Shown: one piece after another, positions 55,997-64,000 of the stretch
Position numbering within the stretch: position 1 is the first letter of the stretch
How the letters are laid out: each line of letters opens with the position of its first letter
Assembly (NCBI GenBank): GCA_031472005.1
Contig: PZJY01000004.1
Location: forward strand, 3,198,556 to 3,262,555
DNA from: Tetracladium setigerum
Taxonomy: Eukaryota > Ascomycota > Leotiomycetes > Helotiales
Length of the DNA stretch: 64,000 bases
Direction of reading: 5' to 3'
Program-made: the position numbers and the translations under genes
The notes under the pieces: model-generated
Databases searched by the model: none
What the model was told of the DNA's origin: nothing
Seen by the model: the letters and a program-made list of their open reading frames with translations, nothing else

Positions 55997-57718
55997 CTAC
56001 AATTTGGCCAGAATCCTGACTGGTTCCTCCTCTTCTGACCATATCGGCACTTCTGTTTGGTCGTAAGGCTTCCCCTCCTTCTGTGCCTTCGCATGACGTT
56101 CAGCTATAACCTTCACTTTCTTCCAGAATTCAATTTTGTTCTGAAGAGTGCCTCCAAAGACCTCGACCCACGCTGGGTCAAACTTGGGCAGAACATGACC
56201 TGGCTCGCCTTGCACTGGCTCACCAGCAAGTTGACGCAACGACTCGAAATACCCCTCAAAATTATCCCCAATTTTGATGAAAGCAAATCCAGCAGCAGGA
56301 ATCTTCGCCAATCGATCTTCTACCCATTGTTTTTGCTCGTTGACAGGAGGAAGTTTCGTCTTTCCGGCGAATACTCGGGCAATTGCAGTTGCCTGCCATT
56401 CAAACACTCGGAATGTAAACCCGCCAGCAGTCTATTTCAGATTCTGAATTAGCATTCTTTCTTCCGGCAAGGCTGGAGAATACATACCCCTCCAATAAAC
56501 GTAAGCGTTGGATCCTCCTGATTGAAAATATGAAGGTACAGATTGGGCACGATCCTGTTCGCGATCTTGATGTCCGGCAAGAATGGAAGACTGAACGTAT
56601 ACCCCGTGCCGTAAATAATGTGGTCTACGTCTTCGACTTTACTGCCATCAGAGAAATACACGATTTTCTTGCCATTGTCTGATGAGACGCGGGAGATCGT
56701 CGGCTTCAAATCGATGAAGGGATGATCAAAGGGGACCAGGCCAAAAATAGGGTTGGCAGTACGGACTGAGGCATATACTGGCGTTTGTGCGAAGCGAACG
56801 ACTTCGTGAGTAATGTCAAATGCAGACACAGAAGCACCAACGACGATGACTCTCTATCAATTGAGGTTAGTATACTGTGCTACAATGTAGAATTGATGAA
56901 AGCACGTCCATCACGTGTCTTGAAGTCACTCACCTTGCCGCGATAATCCTCTGGCTTTCGATAATGCTTACTGTGGAGGACTGTTCCAGGGAATTTCTTC
57001 TCTATCTCAACAAGTCCCGGTACTTGAGGTATATTAGGGACATTGTAATGGCCATTTGCAACGACCAAGGCGTCGAAGTTTTCTTGCCACCAGCTGTTTT
57101 CCTCGGGTCCGGGGCTCTCTTTTCTCAACGTCAAAACCCATTTATCCCCACGTTTCTCGGCCAGTTCAACGGTCGTCTCAAGTTCGACAAGTTTTTGATA
57201 GCCGTGTCGAGCAAAAATACTTTCAACCCATCCCCGAATTACCTCTCTATGTCTGAATGGTGATTTCTTTCCCCATCTTGTCTCAGAACTTTTAGAGATA
57301 GTGTTGGGGAATGGTTCTTGAGTGTAGCCCATGATGTCTGCGGGAATGTTACTTTCAAGATGATCATGCATGGGTGTATCTGAAAAGCGAAGCTGGTGAT
57401 TGTTGACATTTTCGGTTTTCTCAGTTTTGCTGGGAAATATTTCTGGTACAATGACAGTTTTGTCGGCAGTTTGTTGCAACACATCTTCCAAGGATTTAAT
57501 TTTGGGATCAAGATGAGGTGTATATACCCTGGAGAAATTTTAGTTCATGTCTGCTTTGGACGTTGTGGGAAACCATACCATGTGCCTCCAAGTTGACTTC
57601 TCCTTTCGAATACACGAATTACATCGAAACTTCGTTCTTGAGCAAGAGCGTGAAGTGCAATTGCCCCCGATGGCCCAGCTCCTATTATTGCCACACTTTT
57701 GATCTTTTTCTCGGACAT
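55997..57718 (-). CDS. Flavin-containing monooxygenase (FMO-like)
   Basis: Exons 57718-57579, 57528-56934, 56853-56488 and 56431-55997 splice in register to 511 residues. The N-terminal FAD site is VAIIGAGPSGAIAL, with GGTW closing the first exon. The FMO signature FPGTVLHSKHYR is followed by the NADP-binding RVIVVGASVSAFDI. HIIYGTGYTFSLPFLP matches the conserved ATG/GTGY segment near the active site. FMOs oxidise soft nucleophiles (N, S) with NADPH and oxygen, usually in the cytosol or on the ER. It lies tail-to-head upstream of a second flavin monooxygenase gene and near an MFS carrier, suggesting a shared small-molecule pathway. The frame is intact. Confidence 0.9.
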
Positions 57719-58625
57719 CTTTGTTGAAATTGTTGGAAATTGTTGCGCTGAAGCAGAAGTGAAGTAGTTGAGACTAGACTTGTAAAGTGAAACGGCTGAG
57801 AATGAAGGGTACCCAAAATTGTTTCTTCTTTCCACTGATATAAAAGAATAATCTACTGTTTCTGAAATGTCATGAAATTGCAATCGCTCAGCTTTGAAAG
57901 GTCCGATAGTTAGAGAACTTGTTCCCGGGAAAGTAGCAATCTGGTCAGGAATTCGGAAGACCGAAAACTAGAAAATAAAGGTAGAGTCTAGTCCCCGAGC
58001 TGTCAAAAGTGGTGGTAATATAGATCTTTGAAGAGTGGAGGTGATTGGTAAGTCGAAAGGATATAGATACCCGATGTAGGTATGATGAATTCGGTACAAT
58101 TATCACCAATATCTTGCATCATTTGACGAATAATGACGCCAACATCAACACAACAAAGTTGAGTGAACAGGACTTCATGAATTCCGCTACATGTGGAGTA
58201 TATCATATCAATTCCACAGATTCAACGAGTCAACTAGTGGCCGTTTGATTTCATACATGAGTATTGGATTGGTACCTGGAATGATGTTAGGGTTTCCCGT
58301 GCCGCTTTCTTGTGATTTGAGGTGGATGTGCAGTGCCCTATCGAAACCACCAAACCCACACTCCGTAGCTCAATCTATATTTGAAGATGAGAATAATTGG
58401 GATTGGTGAGTCGCACGTGGTACTGATGCATCAGGACCAGAATTGGGAACTGATGTAATTGTGCTGAATGCATTGCGAGAATTACTGTCTATTGTCTCAA
58501 CTACGATTATCGAGTTTTCAATGGTTGGATACTAGTCTCAGACTAGTAATTATTCAGAGCACAGGCTTTTAGATTGGAAATCGTGAGGGAAATTGAGATA
58601 TAGTAAAGTGTTTCTACGTAAGTTA
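57719..58625. other. Promoter of the FMO gene and 3' flank of the BVMO gene
   Basis: About 900 bp with no supported gene. Both flanking genes run leftward, so the FMO promoter must be here. Confidence 0.4.
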
Positions 58626-60659
58626 TCATTCATTCCACGCTTCGTGTGCGGTGGCCAAGTCAATCTTTCCCACTTCTTTCAAATAACTCGTCCAGTCGCT
58701 TCCCTCCCCCTTCTCTTCTCTAGATGTTGTGCCATTACCGAAATACTCATACCGATTCTTCTCCGCCCCTTGTCGTCTAGTATAGTTGAAGTCCTCCCAG
58801 CGGGGCTCCCTCGAGATGCTCATCTTATGCCAAGCCGAGCCAGGCCATGCAATCAAACTTCTTGTATTGCCTCTTCCTTGCTTAAACCAGGCATTGCACG
58901 AGTCTGAAGTAACCTTGTCATCAGAATAGCCACTGAGAATGTTGTTGAATTCCTCTGTAGCTTCAAGTGTAGGCGCGAGAGACGAGTAAGATTGGGACTG
59001 AACCTTTCGAATGCAGCGTGCTACAAATGTAGCTTGGTTTTCTGCTTGAACAGTTACTGTGCCTCCGGTTCCATTTGAATTTGGTCCCGCGAGAGTGAAG
59101 TAGTTGGGAAATCCAGGTGCCATTGTTCCGAAGTATGTTTCAGGATATCCAATGGGACCTTCTTTCGACCATTGCTCCTTCAAATCTACACCACCAAGTC
59201 CCACTATTGGAAAGCGAGGGGAAAATCCATCTGAATGACCAGTGGCAGCAATGATAGCATCAACCTCACGTTCGGTGCCATCAGCGGTGACGAGTCCTCT
59301 TGCGGTCGCTCGAACAATTGGCTCTGGGATGAATGTTGTTTTTGGATCAATGACCGCTTCCAGGTATCCTGGAGCTGGTGTCGGGCGTTTGCATCCAGGT
59401 GAGTATGTAGGTACCAGCTTTTCGATCCATTCTGGATCATTTCCAACCCTCTCAGACATAATCTGTAGCCATGCTGCTCGAGCTGCTGCATTTTCCTCAG
59501 ATCCCAACAGTCCACCACGGAATCCGCCATGCAAAGATTTTTCTAGATCTTTTCAATATTGTAGATAGATCGCTGGATTTGTCGCAAACTCCTTCTTTTG
59601 TGCTTCGGTGTACACCGGCCCGCCTGGTTGATCTGCTGTAGCGATGACCGACTGACCTCTGAATGTGGGACTAATCCAGACCTTTGAGCGAATATAATGG
59701 TCCAGATGACTCAATTGTGGCAGTAGGTTTGGTATTATTTGCATTCCACTCGCACCATTTCCAATCACCGCTACCCGTTTGCCGGTGTAGTCGAAGCTAG
59801 GATCCCAATTGGAAGTGTGCCGTAAGTGTCCTTTATAGACGTCTTGAAGGCCTGGGATATCAGGAAGAGCCCAATTATCCAGTCTACCGGTTGCACTGAC
59901 GAGAAATTCGGCTTCATCTTGAAAGAGATTGCCTGTTTGTAAGTTCTGGACCTCCACAATCCATTTCGACTTGCTGTCCGACCAAACAGCTCGTCTGATC
60001 TCGTGTTGAAGTTTCAAGTGGGAGTTCACATCATACTTTTCTGCTACAAATTTGTAGTAGTCGTGAATTTCCTTCCCTGAAGCATAAAACTCGGACCAGT
60101 TGGGATTGGGCTCGATTGATAGTTGATAGCAGTGCGAAGGCACGTCACAACGGACTCCAGGGTAGATGTTTTCCGACCATGTTCCGCCCTTTGAAAACGT
60201 TAACCTCAGTATGAACAGGGCGAATAAAAATTAAATTATCACTTACGATTGCCTTATGCTTTTCATACACCGTGTAAGATAGATTGGGAACCTTTGCATT
60301 CAACAGTATTGATGTGGCGATTCCAGTAATTCCTGCACCGATGATGATTGCCTACGACACCCAATGATCAATGGCCAAAGCTAAGAATTGAATGGGCCTT
60401 ATTTTGTAGAATGAAAGCTATTGAAAGAATTAAAGGGAAGAAAGTCATTTTTTACCTTCACGGGTCTTGCTGGGTCATACGGCTTGTTTTCTGGGATATA
60501 CTTCAGTTTTTGGACAGTCGTCGCTTTCTATATAATTATTAGTTCCTCATTTTAGAGATTGAAGGAATCAATTGTACGAACCTCTGTTGGATTAAGATGT
60601 TGAGCTATTGACTGAAGTCTGTCTAGCGAACGCGATTTCAATTGCTTTGATGTAGTCAT
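58626..60659 (-). pseudogene. Baeyer-Villiger-type flavin monooxygenase with in-frame TGA
   Basis: Exons 60659-60582, 60527-60456, 60351-60247 and 60188-58626 splice in phase to a 605-codon frame. It contains AIIIGAGITGIATSILL (FAD), GGTWSENIYPGVRCDVPSH, the Baeyer-Villiger fingerprint variant YKGHLRHTSNWD, VAVIGNGASGMQIIP (NADP) and the C-terminal AATGHSDGF and TLAGPNSNGTGG. The family inserts an oxygen next to a ketone using NADPH. A TGA at 59555-59553 interrupts a well-conserved stretch (IYLQY-stop-KDLEKSLHGG) in the same frame, with no splice signals around it. Homologues I recall usually have a charged residue there, so CGA to TGA is a plausible change. It may be a pseudogene, a readthrough case or an error. 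Confidence 0.75.
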
Positions 60660-61556
60660 GTTGATAGTGTGGCTTCGACGGACCAGAAACGAGAGATTTT
60701 GCAGTTAGAAACTCTTGGGATGTGATTGAGCCTCGTTTATCTTCTCTCCTCCTCAAGCATTTAGAAGCTTTCTTCTTATTAAAATGAAATAAGTAAGTCA
60801 CCAATACCCGATTCAGCTCAAATTGGAGTAATTGAAGAAGTCGAGCTACTACACGTGGGAAGTAATTCCTCATACATCCCCGCAGTGGTGTTATTGATAC
60901 CGCTAGCGCTATCTGGGAGAATATAGTGGGCCTTGTGTTCCAATATCCATATCATGCACCACTTGATTCATGAATGACTTTAATTTATTGCAACATGACA
61001 AAAGTGGCCCCTTGTAGCAACGTGGGAATCTCCACCGTCACATAAGCCTTGTTTGAACGACTTGGTTGTGGTGGGTCAAGTAAGCAACCAACACGGTGCT
61101 GGTAGCGAGCGCAATCAGCAGATGAACTAGTTCCGTGCTGAGAGACCCATTAATCTCATGATTTGAAGGATTCAGATCTTGGTTGATGGTAAAGGCGGAT
61201 GTAGGGTCAAGATCCACTGTCCCAAGAGACTGTTCTGATCCATAAATAAATTACGTTTCTTCGACCATCAATGTTGTGATGGGAAAGATAGCAGCGCTTT
61301 CTTTCATTTTGGTCATACAAACCATATTTTGATTTCAAAGCTTCGTCCAAATCCAAGATATGGACCGAAATCGGATTTGCGAATGTCTCGCTAGGCATGC
61401 TTGGAATATGAACATGCCCATGGAATCTGGGGTGGGGACTGTGGAGAGCATAGAGGTACTATCAATCATTTAGTATACAAATACCCATCTAAAGATCAGA
61501 CTTCTCATTACCAAAGGTCATATCAATTTGCACCCATCGCAGCCGAACTTCTGAAT
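60660..61556. promoter_or_regulatory. Shared divergent promoter, BVMO gene and MFS transporter
   Basis: The BVMO gene leaves leftward from 60659 and the transporter rightward from 61557, so about 900 bp serves both. Small frames within it are not supported. The arrangement would allow co-regulation, which is inference; I recognise no specific operator. Confidence 0.45.
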
Positions 61557-63251
61557 ATGTCAGACAAAGTCAAAACCACTGCTCCAGGACAACTGGAGCA
61601 CAAATGGTACCAATGGTTTGACCCAAATGACACACCAGAAGAGAGAAAACTTCTTATCAAGCTTGATCTGCTTATTGTTCCCTATGCACTCCTTGTATGG
61701 TGTAAGATATTGCAACTACAACTGTTTCTAGAGTGTTTGCTAAGTAACTATTTAGGGGTGGACTATCTGGATCAAACCAATCTTACCAATGCGTAAGTCA
61801 GAGCGCATAGATAATGCCACTTTAAATGTTATGACTAACAAACCGACAACAGATACGTCAGTGGATTAAGGACAGACTTACGTCTCTTTGGCAACGAATT
61901 GGTGAATCTTCAAACTGTGTTCGCAGTGGGAGGTCTCGTAATACAACTTCCCTTCGCATACTTGTTCACCAAAATCAAGATTCATATGCTGATACCAGGG
62001 CTTTGCTTCCTCTGGGGTGCGTGCTTCATCGCTTGTGAACTGGGTTAGTTAACTAACTGTTGACACAGGAATCTTCACACTTCTTCAATTCCGCGTCCAA
62101 TCTTATGGAGAACTTATAGCATACCGTTTCCTCATCGGAGTATCACAAGGCTGTTTCTTTCCTTGTGTGCATTATGTGCTGGGGTCTTGGTACAAAGGCT
62201 CAGAGATCTCTCGCAGAGGAGGACTCTTCTACATCGGATATCCTTTTGGGGCAATCACTGCAGGTCTCATCCAATCTGGGGCAACAACTCATCTCGATGG
62301 CATAAATGGACTGACGGGCTGGAGATGGATGTTCATCATCTCGTCACTTTGCACCATGCCACTCGGCATCATTGGCTTCTTTATCTGGCCAGGAACCCCA
62401 GATAAGCCTTCCAAATGGTGGCTCACTGATGATGATATTTCCTTCGCGAGATCACGCCTTGTTAAGGACGGACATGCAGCTCCAAAAGGATACGCTCTTG
62501 CTACATTCAAAAGAGTGTTTTCAAGCTGGCGCGTTTATCTCTTGGTGGCATGGGACATCACCTTTTGGCAATCGCTTCTCACTGCTTCTGGATCATACAT
62601 TCTGTGGCTCAGATCTCTTGGTAGATTCTCAACAGCCGAGATCAACAATTTGTCCACCACTTCTCCCGCTATCGGTATTGTTGCTGTCCTGCTTGCTAAC
62701 TTTGGCGCAGACATGTTCCGATCAAGAGCAGGCGCAATCACCGTCACCTACACCCTTCACGGTATTGCGCTTCTGCTGCTTATTCTTTGGACGCCGAGAG
62801 TTCCTGAGAGTGCGATTTGGTTCGCTCAGAACATGGTGTTTGTTGGTCTTGCTATCTCCTCGATTCTGTATGGATGGGCAAACAACATTCTTCGTCACGA
62901 TGCAGAAGAGAGAGCGATCGTTCTTGTTGCTATGAATGCAATATCGCAGAGTACTGCAACTTGGGTACCGCTCCTTATCTTGAGAACCGTGGAGGCACCC
63001 AGATTTAGGAAAGCTTTCATCACCAAGTTCATTTTTAACTGCTTGAATATTATCTTTACATGGGTGGTATTTTACATGTCTCGCAGGGACGAGTAAGTAA
63101 CACAATCATTTGAGGATATCAGAAGAATGCTAATGAATTTAGTGCCAAATTTGCACAACAGGAGCAAACTGAGAGATCTGAGCCCGTTTCTGAAAGAGCA
63201 TCAGTAGAAAAGAAACACCAGGGAAATAAAACAACGGTGTTGGAGCTTTAA
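61557..63251 (+). CDS. MFS transporter, Dal5/anion:cation symporter type
   Basis: Five exons (61557-61701, 61756-61792, 61853-62016, 62069-63092, 63143-63251) give 492 residues. Family landmarks are KLLIKLDLLIVPYALLVWW with VDYLDQTNLTNAYVSG in helix 1, RFLIGVSQGCFFPCVHYVLGSWY in the fourth segment, GWRWMFIISSLCTMPLG, WWLTDDDISFARSRL in the central loop and NAISQSTATWVP late. This is the fungal allantoate/nicotinate/pantothenate permease family, which takes up small organic anions at the plasma membrane. The substrate cannot be told from sequence. Divergent partner of the BVMO gene. The second exon is only 37 nt. The frame is intact. Confidence 0.9.
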
Positions 63252-63548
63252 GGTTGAAAGTCACGCAATCGAGCCTTTTGATTTCTACTTCACCGAAGTA
63301 ATGCATACGCTACACACTTGGAAATTCTCCATACGCACTCAGAGATAAGTGGCAGATAGAAGACAGACGTAGGAGAGCAACCTCGATTGCCAGACTATAT
63401 ATCATGAGCAGTAATATTATCTTTCATTCTACATTTTGGTGATACAGTACATGAGGCTGTTTGGAAGTGACAGACCTCCTGATCTACAACTTCCTTCTAG
63501 AGCTTGAGGCCCAGCGCCCACTAATATACAAATAATGATACACAGAGT
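63252..63548. other. Convergent gap
   Basis: Three-prime flanks of the transporter and the right-edge gene; nothing else seen. Confidence 0.35.
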
Positions 63549-64000
63549 CTAATCCAGTCCTGCTCCCTCATTCTTGTTATCCTTCTGAGACTCATATTGC
63601 CTCTTCAGCTCAGCCACAGATATCATCTCATCATTTTCAATTTCATCCACATCCCATGGTTCACGAAGCAACTCGCGCCAATTCCGCTTCATCTCACGAT
63701 GCATCAACCGTGGCTGGCGGCTACTATATAAACGCAATGATTTATCTCCCTTTCTCCCCAGCACGCCCTCGGTAAGTCTCCATTCTTCAGGTGAATCACC
63801 TTCCCCTGTCCGAGCACATCCCCCTCTCCCCAGCACGCCTTCCAGGAGTCTCCATTCGGTACGTGAAATACGCTTGTTAGCCCCGTACTTGAAACTTGTT
63901 TTCAGCAACTTATTCTGGGGCGAATCAAGCACTGCACCTCCCAACTCGTTTGCAAGATCGTTGGCTGCTTCGATGAATGCCTCCTTCGAAGCCACCTTAC
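63549..64000 (-). CDS. Partial hypothetical protein with internal duplication
   Basis: An open minus-strand frame from the window edge to TAG/TAA at 63549 gives about 150 C-terminal residues; no ATG start is inside the window, so the gene continues to the right. A 24-residue unit appears twice (EWRLLEGVLGRGG and EWRLTEGVLGRKG), mirrored in DNA as near-identical stretches 63756-63787 and 63828-63857. A basic helix LMHREMKRNWRELLREPWD and an acidic end follow. No family recognised. Confidence 0.5.
   Translation of the reverse strand, partial: KVASKEAFIEAANDLANELGGAVLDSPQNKLLKTSFKYGANKRISRTEWRLLEGVLGRGGCARTGEGDSPEEWRLTEGVLGRKGDKSLRLYSSRQPRLMHREMKRNWRELLREPWDVDEIENDEMISVAELKRQYESQKDNKNEGAGLD

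Noticed and set aside
62044..62068. Apparent 25-nt mini-intron in the MFS gene
   Set aside because: An upstream donor (GTGCGT at 62017) gives a normal 52-nt intron and restores the family sequence LWG-IFTLLQ.

Overview
The window looks like nuclear DNA of a filamentous ascomycete (Pezizomycotina, probably Leotiomycetes/Helotiales). Genes are split by short introns of about 50-70 nt with GTAAGT-type donors and CTAAC-like branch points. Recognisable products are typical of that group: elongation factor 1-alpha with a 5-nt first coding exon, PAN3, saccharopine reductase, SEN54, LSm7, VPS24, a Sba1/p23 co-chaperone, a UBX-domain protein, a Zn2Cys6 protein and a C2H2 protein. The class-level call is inference; no marker was searched.

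Layout. 1-116 is the start of a gene running off the left edge. 1.6-8.8 kb holds three tandem minus-strand genes (here A, B, C) that appear to be diverged paralogues of unknown function; a fourth relative (gene I) lies at 25.2-27.5 kb. 10.5-15.2 kb: Sba1/p23, VPS24 and a secreted protein built of two repeat types. 15.7 kb: an intron-containing tRNA-Leu(UAG). 16.8-17.6 kb: a decayed ORF. 18.0-20.6 kb: saccharopine reductase with about 13 introns. 21.5-22.9 kb: SEN54. 27.5-30.6 kb is nearly empty. 30.7-31.9 kb: a PQ-loop membrane protein. 34.0-36.1 kb: TEF1. 37.7-39.2 kb: UBX protein. 40.0-43.3 kb: PAN3. 44.0-44.8 kb: LSm7. 45.6-47.4 kb: Zn2Cys6 protein. 48.3-49.5 kb: methyltransferase with a His-rich insert. 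49.5-54.1 kb is gene-poor with duplicated non-coding segments. 54.1-55.5 kb: C2H2 protein. 56.0-63.3 kb: two flavin monooxygenases and an MFS transporter that look like a small accessory or metabolite cluster. A partial gene ends the window.

Two points matter most. First, genes A, B, C and I share a domain plan (one or two copies of a small beta-like domain, a basic segment, a coiled coil, and in three of them a C-terminal hairpin-like motif). A, B and C also share a phase-1 intron just after the domain. I recognise no named family. Second, at least eight coding regions or sites need one extra base to restore an obviously conserved frame, nearly always in a short homopolymer, including in genes expected to be essential. 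This is more likely draft-assembly under-calling than biology, and protein predictions here should allow for it.
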